This document shows, in pieces, positions 17,767 through 27,035 of a DNA stretch of 64,000 nt. The stretch lies in assembly GCF_022878925.1 (NCBI RefSeq), contig NZ_CP084629.1, positions 62,001-126,000 on the forward strand. Direction: 5' to 3'. A program made the translations under genes and the position numbers. The notes beneath the pieces were generated by a model. It had not been told where the DNA came from, ran no database searches, and was given only the letters and a program-made list of their open reading frames with translations. The DNA is from Caballeronia sp. TF1N1. GTDB lineage: Bacteria; Pseudomonadota; Gammaproteobacteria; Burkholderiales; Burkholderiaceae. Numbering within the stretch: the stretch's first letter is position 1; each line of letters starts with the position of its first letter.

Positions 17767-19188
17767 ATGACAGACTCAACCGACCGCACCGTCTCGCTCG
17801 GCCCGCTTCCCTATGTCGTGGCCGCGACGTTCTTCATGGAGTATCTCGACACCACGATCATCGCGACCGCGCTGCCGCAGATGGCGCATTCGTTCAGTAC
17901 GAGCCCCAATGCGCTGAGTCTCGGCATGAGCGCCTACATGATCGCGCTCGCCATCTTCATTCCCGCAAGCGGCTGGGTGGCGGACCGCTTCGGCTCGCGC
18001 AGCGTGTTTTTCAGCGCGATCGTGACCTTCACGCTGGCGTCCTTGCTCTGCGGCATCTCGCAGAACGTGGAGCAGTTTACGGCGGCTCGGGTTCTGCAAG
18101 GCATCGGCGGCGCGTTGATGGTGCCGGTCGGCCGCTTGACCGTGGTGCGCAGCGTCGACAAGAAGCAGTTGATGCAGGCCATCTCCACCATCACGTGGCC
18201 GGGCATCGTCGCGCCGGTGGTCGGGCCGCCCATCGGCGGCTTCATCACCACGTATGCATCATGGCGCTGGATCTTTCTGCTGAATCTTCCGGTGTGCCTC
18301 GTCGTATTGCTGGCCGTGCTGAAGTGGGTGCCGAATCTGCGCAGCGGCGAACGCCGGCCGTTCGATGTCACCGGGCTCATCCTGAGCGGTCTGTCGCTCA
18401 CCGCCATCCTGTATGGCGCCGATATGGCAAGTCAGCCGGATACCAATCCGTGGGTCGGACTGGCCGTGATCGCGGTTGGTCTCGTCATCGGTGTGATCGC
18501 TTATCGGCATGCACTCGTCGCGCGGCATCCGCTCATCGACGTGACGACGCTGCGTATCCCCACGTTCTCGGTGACCGTGGTGACAGGCACGTTTACGCGT
18601 ATCGGCATCGGCGCCGTGCCTTATCTCATGCCGCTTCTGTTTCAGATCGGCTTCGGGCTGTCCGCGTTCAAGTCGGGCTTGTTACTGCTTGCAAGCGCTC
18701 TGGGCAATCTCGGCATGAAGGCGCTCACGACCGGCATCCTCAAGCGCCACGGCTTCAGGAACGTGGCGATCATCAACTGTGCGGTATGCGGCGCGTTCAC
18801 CATTGCATGCGGTCTGCTCACGCCGGCGTCGCCGCTCGTACTCACGCTGCTCGTGATCTTCGTTTACGGCGTGACGCGCTCGATGCAGTTCACGTCGCTC
18901 GCCACGCTCGCTTACGCCGATGTACCGACGCAGCAAATGAGCGCCGCCAACACGATGTGGAACGCGGCGATGCAAATGAGCATCGGGCTCGGCATTGCAT
19001 TCGGCGCGTTGGCGTTGCGCACGGCATCGGCTTATCACGGCAAGGACGGCGCGCACGCGCACACCTTCACACTCGACGACTTCCGCCTTGCGTTTCTCGC
19101 CGCGGGCGTGGTGACGCTCGTGTCGATCTACGGCTACGTGAAGCTCTCGCGGGATGCCGGGCACAAACTCAGCGGCGCATCACGATGA
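17767..19188 (+). CDS. MFS drug exporter, DHA2 (EmrB/QacA) family
   Basis: A 473-aa inner-membrane protein with about 14 hydrophobic segments. Family marks are an N-terminal FFMEYLDTTIIATALPQMA, GWVADRFGSR (motif A), and the antiporter motif C region (WPGIVAPVVGPPIGGFI). Members export drugs, dyes or metabolites by proton antiport. No periplasmic adaptor or outer-membrane partner is adjacent, so it may act alone. The lipoprotein gene is divergent. The substrate is unknown. Confidence 0.9.
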   Translation: MTDSTDRTVSLGPLPYVVAATFFMEYLDTTIIATALPQMAHSFSTSPNALSLGMSAYMIALAIFIPASGWVADRFGSRSVFFSAIVTFTLASLLCGISQNVEQFTAARVLQGIGGALMVPVGRLTVVRSVDKKQLMQAISTITWPGIVAPVVGPPIGGFITTYASWRWIFLLNLPVCLVVLLAVLKWVPNLRSGERRPFDVTGLILSGLSLTAILYGADMASQPDTNPWVGLAVIAVGLVIGVIAYRHALVARHPLIDVTTLRIPTFSVTVVTGTFTRIGIGAVPYLMPLLFQIGFGLSAFKSGLLLLASALGNLGMKALTTGILKRHGFRNVAIINCAVCGAFTIACGLLTPASPLVLTLLVIFVYGVTRSMQFTSLATLAYADVPTQQMSAANTMWNAAMQMSIGLGIAFGALALRTASAYHGKDGAHAHTFTLDDFRLAFLAAGVVTLVSIYGYVKLSRDAGHKLSGASR

Positions 19189-19210
19189 AGCCCGCCGCAT
19201 GAGCAGCGAT

Positions 19211-19244
19211 AAAAAAACGCCCGCGACGGACCTGTCGCGGGCGT
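19211..19244 (-). terminator. rho-independent terminator for the GH15 operon
   Basis: ACGCCCGCGAC at 19217-19227 pairs perfectly with 19234-19244 (11 bp, 6-nt loop). On the minus strand the hairpin is followed by a run of seven T (19217-19211). It terminates the minus-strand GH15 message ending at 19416. It may weakly end the plus-strand exporter message too. Confidence 0.85.
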
Positions 19245-19415
19245 GTTCCATGGCGGGTCATTGACGACTCTCTGCCTACAGGAGAAACACCGCGCGTCAG
19301 GAACGGGGTGTCTCTGACACGACCCTCGGTGATGTCCCACAGTATGGGTCTAATAAACGCAATGACATAGGTGAATGCCCGCGCTGACGGTCGAGACGGC
19401 ACCGTTCGCCACGAA

Positions 19416-21227
19416 TTAGATGTCGTCCTCCATTCGCCCCGATGATTGCAACGCCGTGAGAGCCTGAATGATCGCGAGATGCGTCAACCCTTGCGGCAAG
19501 TTCCCGAGGTACTCGCCGGTTTGCGGATCCGCCATCTCAGGGTAGATTCCGACGCCATGCGCGAGCGCTTCGATGGCCGCATCGAAGGCCTTGGTCGCGC
19601 GGTCTTTCTGTCCCAGCAACGCGCGAGCTTCGATCTGCCAGAACGTGCATGCGAGAAAACACCCTTCTTCTTCCGACGCACGGCTGTATCGATAGTGATA
19701 TGCGCCTTCGCCCAGTTCGCGTTGAATGGCGTCGAGCGTACGTTCGGCGCGTTCCTTGCCGTCATAGCGAAAGCGTGTGGCGAGCGCCATGGACGCGTCG
19801 AGCTTGTCGCTGCCCGGATACATCACATATGCGCCCTTCTCTTCGGACCAGCCATGTTCGTCGATCCATTGCTCGATGCGATCGCGCTCACGCGCCCATC
19901 TATCGCGGCATGTGGTCGGCAACTGCCCGCTATCGGCCAGTTCGACCGCACGCGCGAGCGCTTCCCACGCGCTGAGTTTGGACATCGTGTAATGCTGAGC
20001 TTCCTCGAGTTCCCAAATGCCCGCGTCCTTCAGACGCCAGCGGTCGGCGCATTGATCCGCGAGACGCGAGAGCGTCTGAGCGCTCTGTGAATCGAGGATA
20101 TTCCCCGCGCGCACGAAAACCGCGGCCGTTCCAAAAATATCGCCGTAAATGCCGTGCTGATGCTGATTGGTCGCGGCATTGCCTGTGATGACCGGCGCAG
20201 AATTCATGTAACCGGGAAGGCCGGTCTCGTGCACATCCGCGACGACGTCGCCCGACAATGAAAACAACACGCGCGCGCCTTGCGTCTCGATTCGCTTCAG
20301 TAGCCACGTAAAGGCCGCCTTCGCTTCTTCCTGCGCATTCATGCGCAAAAACGCCTTGATGGTGTAGCCCGCGTCGCGTATCCAGGCGTAGCGATAGTCG
20401 AAGTTCTTCTTGCCGCCAATCCGCTCGGGCAACGATGTAGTCGCGGCCGCTGCAATCGCGCCGCTCGGCGAAAAAAGCAAGAGCTTGAGCGCAAGCGCGC
20501 TGCGAATCAGAAGCGGCCGATACGGCCCGTCATAGCGCAGCTTCGTGGTCCACTCGCGCCATTCGTTGTCGGACTTGTCGATGCGCCTGTCGATATCCTC
20601 GATTGGCGGCACGACGAGCGGCTCGTCTTCTCCCGCGACGATCGCCACGGTCTCGCGCTGTCCCTTACGCACGACCACATGCGCGACGACACCGGCATCC
20701 GCGCGTTCGTCGACGACCACACCTTCGCTATGCAGAAAGAGCCCCAACACGCGGCCCGCATGAAACACCGCGCGTTTGCCGATCATCGAACAATACGGAT
20801 TGATCGTATCGTCCTGACGCCCGAAGACGATGCGCAAGTCGAATCGCATCTCACCCTCGATGCCTTCAATGCGCCGTGCTAACTCGGCCCAGGGGAGTCT
20901 GCCCGCGCCGCCGCTGTTGTGCGACTCGACCAGCCTCGCGCGGCCCGACGCGGTGGTGAAGACGGTCTCGAGCACGTTGCTGTCGTCGCGATAACGCCGC
21001 TCGACTTCGAAGGCTTCGGCGGGCGTAATGGCAAAAAAACCGCCTGTTTGCGGATTCAGCAACCGGTCGAAAAGCGGCGGCGAGTCGATGCTCGGTACGC
21101 ACCACCAGTCGATCGATCCATCCGCTCCGCTCAACGCAACGGAGCGGCCATCGCCCAACGCGCCGTAGGCATCGAGCGGCAGAAAGCCATCGGCGTCACG
21201 TCGAGTCTTCTCTTTGCGCGAATTCAA
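19416..21227 (-). CDS. glycoside hydrolase family 15 protein (glucoamylase/trehalase-like)
   Basis: A 603-aa cytoplasmic enzyme with no signal peptide. The N-terminal about 230 residues form the beta-sandwich domain of bacterial GH15 proteins (GDGRSVALSGADGSIDWWCVP). An (alpha/alpha)6 barrel follows, with YRYAWIRDAGYTIKAFL, IWELEEAQHYTMSKLSAWEAL and a C-terminal SNLPQGLTHLA-like segment (GNLPQGLTHLAII). Family enzymes hydrolyse alpha-glucosides, including starch-type glucans or trehalose; the substrate here is not settled. It overlaps the oxidoreductase gene by 4 nt (21224-21227), so the two are translationally coupled. Confidence 0.9.
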   Translation of the reverse strand: MNSRKEKTRRDADGFLPLDAYGALGDGRSVALSGADGSIDWWCVPSIDSPPLFDRLLNPQTGGFFAITPAEAFEVERRYRDDSNVLETVFTTASGRARLVESHNSGGAGRLPWAELARRIEGIEGEMRFDLRIVFGRQDDTINPYCSMIGKRAVFHAGRVLGLFLHSEGVVVDERADAGVVAHVVVRKGQRETVAIVAGEDEPLVVPPIEDIDRRIDKSDNEWREWTTKLRYDGPYRPLLIRSALALKLLLFSPSGAIAAAATTSLPERIGGKKNFDYRYAWIRDAGYTIKAFLRMNAQEEAKAAFTWLLKRIETQGARVLFSLSGDVVADVHETGLPGYMNSAPVITGNAATNQHQHGIYGDIFGTAAVFVRAGNILDSQSAQTLSRLADQCADRWRLKDAGIWELEEAQHYTMSKLSAWEALARAVELADSGQLPTTCRDRWARERDRIEQWIDEHGWSEEKGAYVMYPGSDKLDASMALATRFRYDGKERAERTLDAIQRELGEGAYHYRYSRASEEEGCFLACTFWQIEARALLGQKDRATKAFDAAIEALAHGVGIYPEMADPQTGEYLGNLPQGLTHLAIIQALTALQSSGRMEDDI

Positions 21228-22381
21228 TTTTTCGGCACCTTGTCGATGCCTTCGGCCGGATTGCTCGTGTTCACGAGTTCCGGCGACTTCACGGCGCGCA
21301 GCGTCTGCAATTGCGCGGACGTGTCGATACGCCGTGTGCGCACGAACGGATCGAGCTTGACCGGTCCACCGGTTTCAAGTGCCCTGACGATGCCTTCGAT
21401 CACGCGCACATCGGCGAAACCTTCTTCCGCGTCGGGCTCCGGATGCGTGTCGTTCAAGATGCACTCCGAGAAGTACTTCATCTCGCCGCCGAAGTGGTCC
21501 GTGTTCTTAAACGAATGATTTTCTTCGTCCTGGCCAATGGTCACGGCCTGTTCGAGCGGCTTGCCGTACGTATAGCACGGCCGCATTGCGATGCTTCCCT
21601 TCGTGCCGACAGCAAAGAACGACTCCATTGCGTTGGCCGCATACGACACGACGAACTGCGCGAGCCGGTCGCCGGGAAATTTCAGCGTGACGGCGACGGT
21701 GTCGTCGAAATCGCCGAGACCGGCTTCCGGATGCCGCACGCCGACAGCCGAAACAACCTCGGTCGGCTCGTCCTCGAACACGTAGCGCGCGGCGTTGAGC
21801 GGATACGGTCCCATGTCGAAGATCGGGCCCGCCGTGATGCCGCTCGTCGCGCGATGGTTTGCCGGGTCCACCTTCTGCACGAACGTGGACGTGAAAAGAA
21901 TGATGTCGCCGAGCTCTCCCGAACGAATGCGTTCGATGGTCGACAACGTGCCGGGTTCGAAATGCAAACGGTAAGCGACCATCAGTTTCGCCGTCGATGC
22001 CTTCGCGGCTTCGATGATCGCCTGACATTGCTGCGTGGATACTTCCAGCGGCTTTTCGACGAGCACATGCACGCCCGCTTTCAGCGCCGGAATGACGAAC
22101 TCCGCATGGCGCCAGTTCGGCGTGGCAAGGTAGATGGCATCGATGTTGCCGGAGGCGAGCATCTCATCGAATTGCTCATAGCCATAGGTGTGCGCTACAT
22201 CGTATTGCTCGCTCAATTTGCGCGCCTTCTCGGGATCACTCGTAACGAGCGCGGTGATCTCCGAGTTATCCGTGTGACTCACGCCGGGCATCATCGCTTC
22301 CTGCGAGATGTCGCCCAAACCTACGATCGCATAGCGGACTTTCTTGCTCGAACCCAAACCTACTGCGGACAAAATACTCAT
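21224..22381 (-). CDS. Gfo/Idh/MocA-family sugar oxidoreductase
   Basis: A 385-aa NAD(P)-dependent oxidoreductase. The N-terminal Rossmann motif is YAIVGLGDISQEAM. The EKP motif (HVLVEKPLEVS) carries the catalytic Lys. The C-terminal beta-sheet domain follows (GPIFDMGPYPLNAARYVFEDEP). It resembles glucose-fructose oxidoreductase and glucose dehydrogenase relatives, but lacks an export signal. It is first in a two-gene operon with GH15, ending in a 4-nt overlap. A joint role in handling a glucose disaccharide is plausible. Confidence 0.88.
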   Translation of the reverse strand: MSILSAVGLGSSKKVRYAIVGLGDISQEAMMPGVSHTDNSEITALVTSDPEKARKLSEQYDVAHTYGYEQFDEMLASGNIDAIYLATPNWRHAEFVIPALKAGVHVLVEKPLEVSTQQCQAIIEAAKASTAKLMVAYRLHFEPGTLSTIERIRSGELGDIILFTSTFVQKVDPANHRATSGITAGPIFDMGPYPLNAARYVFEDEPTEVVSAVGVRHPEAGLGDFDDTVAVTLKFPGDRLAQFVVSYAANAMESFFAVGTKGSIAMRPCYTYGKPLEQAVTIGQDEENHSFKNTDHFGGEMKYFSECILNDTHPEPDAEEGFADVRVIEGIVRALETGGPVKLDPFVRTRRIDTSAQLQTLRAVKSPELVNTSNPAEGIDKVPKN

Positions 22382-22508
22382 CGTTGCGCCTCTTTTGGAG
22401 AGTGACGGTGACGGACAGGCATGCGCCCGAACGCCGGCCGTGAGACTCAGGGAAGGCGCAACTTTTGTTCCAAGGGGTTAATTTCGTGCGACGGTTACGA
22501 ACGGCCAG

Positions 22509-23207
22509 TCAATCCGCGGCCGGCTTCATGAGCAACGTCAACACCGACTCGACCGCGAGCATCCGCTGCTTCTTGCGTGTCGACTTTTTGGCGAAGTCGA
22601 CATCGAACAGTGTGCCGAACGTATGCCGGTTCGACACGCGATAGATGCACAGCGCGCTGATCAGATAGTGCAAATCCACCGCGCCGATGTCGCGTCGGAA
22701 CGTGCCCGCCGCAATGCCGCGATGGAGAATGTTCGTCAGCGTTTCGAGCACCGGACGATTCGTCGCCTTGATGGTCGGCGACTTCTTCAGGAACGTGGCG
22801 TTGTGTATGTTCTCGATGCTGATGATGCGGCTGAACACCTGATTATTCTCGTGAAACTCGAACGTGTTCTCGATATAGCGCGAGAGCAACTGCTCGGCCG
22901 GACTTTCTTGATCGAGACGCGTGGCTTCCTCGGCATCGCGGATCAACGAATAAACGTGCTCAAGCACCGCGAGATAGAGCCCGTCCTTGTTCGTGAAGTA
23001 GTAATAGATCATCGCTTTCGATACGCGCATGCGCTCGGCAATCGCGTCCACGCGCGCGCCCGTGTAGCCGTGCAGCGCGAACTCTTCCGTGGCGATTTGT
23101 AGAATCTCGGCGCGCGTGCGCACAGCGGCCAGATCGCGCTGATTCGTCCGCTTCGGCTCGGGCGCGGGAACGGATTCGTAGGTATCGGATGGCATCGGAT
23201 CGTTCAA
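22509..23207 (-). CDS. TetR/AcrR-family regulator
   Basis: A 232-aa repressor-type protein. The N-terminal HTH is clear (TRAEILQIATEEFALHGYTGARVDAIAERMRVSKAMIYYYFTNKDGLY). The C-terminal ligand-binding domain resembles the TetR_C_6/YcdC type. It is divergent from the epimerase-isomerase-GMC operon, with a candidate operator in the spacer (23286-23299), so it probably controls that operon. The inducer is unknown. Confidence 0.9.
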   Translation of the reverse strand: MNDPMPSDTYESVPAPEPKRTNQRDLAAVRTRAEILQIATEEFALHGYTGARVDAIAERMRVSKAMIYYYFTNKDGLYLAVLEHVYSLIRDAEEATRLDQESPAEQLLSRYIENTFEFHENNQVFSRIISIENIHNATFLKKSPTIKATNRPVLETLTNILHRGIAAGTFRRDIGAVDLHYLISALCIYRVSNRHTFGTLFDVDFAKKSTRKKQRMLAVESVLTLLMKPAAD

Positions 23208-23285
23208 GTAGATGGCTGGCGACTGGGGTTATCCCCAAGTGTCCATGTTTCTCCATCGATTAATCTACCACCACCGATTTAACGA

Positions 23286-23299
23286 ACCTACTAGTTAGT
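23286..23299. promoter_or_regulatory. candidate TetR operator
   Basis: ACCTACTAGTTAGT is centred on the ACTAGT palindrome and differs at two positions from the perfect palindrome ACTAACTAGTTAGT, a form common at TetR-family targets. It lies in the 131-bp spacer between tetR (23207) and the epimerase gene (23339), about 40 bp before the latter. Confidence 0.45.
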
Positions 23300-23338
23300 C
23301 AGTGAAATCGAGGAACGAACGAGACATCGGAGGCGGCA

Positions 23339-24304
23339 ATGAAAGTCTGCGTGACGGGCGGCAATGGCTTTATCGGTGCGTGGCTGGTCAGACGCCTGCT
23401 CGCCGAAGGACAAACGGTGCGTGTGTTCGACCTGAATCCGCCGGGCAAGCTGATTCGTGTGCTGCTGGGTGCATCGCTTGAACGCGTGGAATGGTTGCAA
23501 GGCGATATCGGCGATACCCGCGCGGTCGATCAGGCGCTCGCGGCTTGCGATGCCGTCGCGCACTTCGCCGGCGTGCTCACGCCCTTCTGCCAGAACGATC
23601 CGGTGCGCGGCGCGACCATCAACGTGATCGGCACGCTGAACGTCTTCGAGGCCGCGAAGAAGCACGGCATCGCGCGCGTGGTCTACACGAGTTCGGCGGG
23701 CGTCTACGGACCGAAGCACGCGGCGTATCCCGAACCGACCACGCACTACGGCGCGTTCAAGCTCGCCACGGAAGGCTGCGCGCGTAGCTATTGGTACAAC
23801 GCCGGTCCGGACGGACGCGCGGTGGCCAGCGTGGGCTTTCGTCCATTCGTGGTCTACGGTCCGGGGCGCGAAGACGGCGCAAGCGCGGGCGTGAGTCTCG
23901 CGTGCCAGGCGGCGGCGCGCGGCGAGCTCTACACGATTCCCTTCACCGGCCGCACCGGCATGATCCATGTCGACGATGTCGTCGAAGCCTTCTGGGCCGC
24001 GCTCACGCGCGTGGTCGAAGGCGCGCATGTCTTCAATCTATGCGGCGATGTGCAGAGCACCGATGCACTCATCGAAGAGATTGGCAGGCAAGTGCCCGGC
24101 GCGCGTCTTTCCGCCAGCGGCGCGCCGTTGCCGATTGTCGCGGACCTTCCGCCCGACGACTTAAACCGCGTGCTTCCCGGCTTGCCCGTGACCTTGCTCG
24201 CAGATGGCGTCGCGCGCTCGCTCGCGTTTTTCGCCAAGCATGACACGCTCGAAGACGGCGCTGAAAGCGCCCAGGACATTCAACCCATCAGCCTGAACGC
24301 CTGA
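23339..24304 (+). CDS. NAD-dependent epimerase/dehydratase (extended SDR)
   Basis: A 321-aa extended SDR. VTGGNGFIGAWLVRRLL is the nucleotide motif (GxxGxxG). Catalytic Ser lies in YTSSAGVYGP and YxxxK in YGAFKLATEG. The C-terminus is the usual substrate domain. Family members epimerise, dehydrate or oxidise sugars, or reduce steroid and lactone substrates. ATCGGAGGCGGCA just before ATG is a good Shine-Dalgarno. It is first in a three-gene operon with the TIM-barrel isomerase (4-nt gap) and GMC oxidoreductase, under the divergent TetR gene. An oxidised-sugar catabolic role is inference. Confidence 0.88.
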   Translation: MKVCVTGGNGFIGAWLVRRLLAEGQTVRVFDLNPPGKLIRVLLGASLERVEWLQGDIGDTRAVDQALAACDAVAHFAGVLTPFCQNDPVRGATINVIGTLNVFEAAKKHGIARVVYTSSAGVYGPKHAAYPEPTTHYGAFKLATEGCARSYWYNAGPDGRAVASVGFRPFVVYGPGREDGASAGVSLACQAAARGELYTIPFTGRTGMIHVDDVVEAFWAALTRVVEGAHVFNLCGDVQSTDALIEEIGRQVPGARLSASGAPLPIVADLPPDDLNRVLPGLPVTLLADGVARSLAFFAKHDTLEDGAESAQDIQPISLNA

Positions 24305-24308
24305 CGCC

Positions 24309-25166
24309 ATGACGCATTTGCTCTCCCTTGCGCACCTGACCCTGATCGAACTCACGCCGCCGGAAATGATCGAGGCCGCCAGCGCGGCGGGCTTTCGTTC
24401 GGTGAATCTGCGGCTTGCGCCCGTGGCGCCCGGCGAGCATCAGCATCCGATGATCGGCGCCACGCTCACGCCGATGATGCGCGAGACCCTCGCCCGCATG
24501 TGCGATCTGAACGTAGCCGTGCACGATGTCGAAATCGTGCGCCTGCTGCCCGATACCGACATCGACGCGCACGAGCCCTTGCTTGCGGCGGCCGCCGAAC
24601 TCGGCGCGCGTCACATGCTGGTTGCGGGCGACAGTCCGGACGAAGCGGCCATCGCGGATCGCTATGCGCGACTCTTCGAACTCGGCGCACTTCACGGCAT
24701 TGGAATGGGGCTCGAATTCATGCCGTGGACAGGCATCAAGAACATGGCGTCCGCGCGTCGCGTGCTGACGCTTGCGGGCACCGGCTCGATCATCGTCGAT
24801 TCCATGCACGTCGATCGTTCGGGTGGCAGCGCGGAGGAAATCGCAGCATTGCCCGCGAACCAGCTCGCGTATTTTCAGTTATGCGATGCGCCGCGCGAAC
24901 GCCCGACGACCGACGCCGAACTCATTTTCCAGGCGCGGCAGGCGCGCTTGCCACCGGGCGATGGCGGTATCGATCTGCGCTCGATGGTCCGCGCGCTGCC
25001 GCCTGACACCGTGATATCCGTCGAGATTCCGATGCACGGCTTGCCGAATCTCGCGCCGCCCATGGAGCGTGCGCGTGCGTTGCGCCGTGCAAGCGAAGCG
25101 CTCATCGCCGAAGCCGCCGCTGCGGGTCCGCTTGCCGGCAGGCGCGCAAATGTGACGAGTTACTGA
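24309..25166 (+). CDS. sugar phosphate isomerase/epimerase family TIM-barrel protein
   Basis: A 285-aa xylose-isomerase-like TIM-barrel protein (AP_endonuc_2 fold). Candidate metal ligands are spread as in the family: E in GMGLEFMPWTG, D and H in IIVDSMHVDRSGG, and E near the end in ISVEIPMHG. Members isomerise or epimerise keto-sugars or inositol derivatives, or act as 3-keto-glycoside eliminases. It is flanked by the epimerase and GMC genes with gaps of 4 and 6 nt, so the three are co-expressed. The substrate is unknown. Confidence 0.85.
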   Translation: MTHLLSLAHLTLIELTPPEMIEAASAAGFRSVNLRLAPVAPGEHQHPMIGATLTPMMRETLARMCDLNVAVHDVEIVRLLPDTDIDAHEPLLAAAAELGARHMLVAGDSPDEAAIADRYARLFELGALHGIGMGLEFMPWTGIKNMASARRVLTLAGTGSIIVDSMHVDRSGGSAEEIAALPANQLAYFQLCDAPRERPTTDAELIFQARQARLPPGDGGIDLRSMVRALPPDTVISVEIPMHGLPNLAPPMERARALRRASEALIAEAAAAGPLAGRRANVTSY

Positions 25167-25172
25167 GGCCAC

Positions 25173-26771
25173 ATGTCGACGCAATGGGATCGAGAAGCGG
25201 ACTTCGTGATCGTCGGTGGCGGCAGCGCGGGTTGCGTTTTGGCGAACCGGTTATCGGCGAGCGGCGCGCATCGCGTGCTTCTCATCGAAGCCGGCCCGCG
25301 CGACCGTCATCCGATGATCCACATTCCTGCTGGCTTTCTTTCGCTGATCGAGCATCCGGTTCTGAGCTGGCGTTATCGGTCGGCGCCGCAGCCGCACATG
25401 GATTCGCGCGTGATCGCTTATCCGCAGGGGCGCATGCTCGGCGGCACCGGGTCGATGAACGGCATGCTCTATGTGCGTTCGGCCAGAGCGGAACATGCGC
25501 GTTGGGTCGATGAAGGTTGCGCGGGCTGGTCCTTCGACGACATCCTGCCCATCTACGAACAGATGGAGAATGCGGGCGGTGCGAGCCCGGCGAACGTCTT
25601 GCCGGTGAATGATTTCATGGAGACGCATCCGCTCAGTCAGGCGTTTCTCGATGCGTGCGGCCAGACTGGAATGACGGTCCGCGCAAGTCATAACGGCGTC
25701 GAGCGCGAAGGCGCGGCGCCGTTTCAACAGAATCGCGCGGGACGGTTTCGCGCGGGGCCGGCGCAGACGTATCTTCGAGGTATCGGCAAACGGGCGAATT
25801 TCGGGTCGATGACCGACACGCTTGCAGAACGCATTCTCTTCGATGGCACGCGTGCGGTTGGCGTGCAGGTGTCGCAAGCGGGACGCACGATCAAGGTTCG
25901 CGCGCGTGCCGAGGTGATCGTGGCGTGCGGAGCGATCCGCTCGCCGCATCTATTGCAGTTGTCGGGCATCGGGCCGGGCTCGCTGATGCAGAAGCTCGGC
26001 GTGAACGTCGTGCACGAGAACGACAACGTCGGCGAGAATCTGCGCGATCACTATTCCGTGCGCGTCACTCAACGCGTGCGCGGCCAGTCGACCTTCAACG
26101 AACGCACGCATGGCGTCGCGCTTTTCAAGGAACTGTCGCGCTATGTGGCGGGAAAGGGCCTGCTCACGTGCGGCGCAAGCACGTGCGCCGCGTTTGCCCG
26201 CAGCAGCGCTGAAGCCAACGCGCCCGATCTGCAACTGAGCTTCGCGCCCGCGAGCTTCGAGCCGGGCACGTATGCGCTCGAACGCGAGCCGGGCATGACA
26301 CTCGCCATCTATCAGTCGTACCCGCATAGCAAGGGCAGCGTGCACGCCACTTCGCCCGATGCTGACGCGGCGCCCGTCATCTCTCCACGCTACCTCACGG
26401 ATGCGCGCGATCAAGCGGCCGTCGTCGCGGGCCTCAAACTTGGCCGCAAGATTTTTTCGATGACCGCGCTTGCGCGATACATCGAGCACGAGACGCTGCC
26501 GGGCGATAACGTCATCGCCGACGATGCGCTCCTCGACTATGCGTTGGCTCGTGGTGTGTCGGGGTATCACTTGGTCGGCACGTGTCGAATGGGCGGCGGC
26601 GAAGATTCCGTGGTCGATCCCCGGCTTCGCGTGCGCGGCGTGCAAGGCTTGCGCGTGATCGATGCATCCGTTCTGCCCGGTTGCACGTCCGGCAATTCGA
26701 ATGCGCCGACGATCATGGTGGCGGAGAAAGGCGCGCGGATGTTGATGGAGGATGTGAGCGAATCGAGATGA
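25173..26771 (+). CDS. GMC-family FAD-dependent oxidoreductase (choline dehydrogenase-like)
   Basis: A 532-aa FAD enzyme. FVIVGGGSAGCVLANRLS is the dinucleotide motif, with LIEAGP binding the ribose. GGTGSMNGMLYVR is the GMC signature 1 region. The C-terminal active site has His in SGYHLVGTCRMG and Asn in GNSNAPTIMVAEKGA. Members oxidise primary or secondary alcohols of many kinds. No signal peptide is seen. It is last in the TetR-controlled operon. In this context it may oxidise a sugar or cyclitol to a keto form, which the isomerase and epimerase then process; this is inference. Confidence 0.9.
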   Translation: MSTQWDREADFVIVGGGSAGCVLANRLSASGAHRVLLIEAGPRDRHPMIHIPAGFLSLIEHPVLSWRYRSAPQPHMDSRVIAYPQGRMLGGTGSMNGMLYVRSARAEHARWVDEGCAGWSFDDILPIYEQMENAGGASPANVLPVNDFMETHPLSQAFLDACGQTGMTVRASHNGVEREGAAPFQQNRAGRFRAGPAQTYLRGIGKRANFGSMTDTLAERILFDGTRAVGVQVSQAGRTIKVRARAEVIVACGAIRSPHLLQLSGIGPGSLMQKLGVNVVHENDNVGENLRDHYSVRVTQRVRGQSTFNERTHGVALFKELSRYVAGKGLLTCGASTCAAFARSSAEANAPDLQLSFAPASFEPGTYALEREPGMTLAIYQSYPHSKGSVHATSPDADAAPVISPRYLTDARDQAAVVAGLKLGRKIFSMTALARYIEHETLPGDNVIADDALLDYALARGVSGYHLVGTCRMGGGEDSVVDPRLRVRGVQGLRVIDASVLPGCTSGNSNAPTIMVAEKGARMLMEDVSESR

Positions 26772-26949
26772 CGACACTGACTATCGTCAATCTGTGACGT
26801 CATCGACGAAATGGGCCACGGGATGCCTGAAGCTGGCTAACGATCGAACATCGATGCATGAGATAGGCGTCGCATGGGGACTGGCTTTGCGGCTTTTCAT
26901 GCCGAAAATGCTCCTCACTTGATGCCGGCCTGCTCTATGCGAATTGAAA

Positions 26950-26988
26950 GCCTGCGGCACGCTGTTTGCTGCCTAACAGGCAAGCAGG
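26950..26988 (+). other. inverted repeat / possible 5' UTR hairpin
   Basis: GCCTGC at 26950-26955 can pair with GCAGGC at 26983-26988. Inside lies a second hairpin, TGCCT at 26970-26974 with AGGCA at 26978-26982, extended past a bulge. It lies 48 bp before the small secreted protein gene and lacks a U-tract, so a structured leader or an operator is more likely than a terminator. Confidence 0.3.
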
Positions 26989-27035
26989 CGGCATTCGTCT
27001 GTTTCCATATTCCAATCCCTTAAAGGAGACGGATC

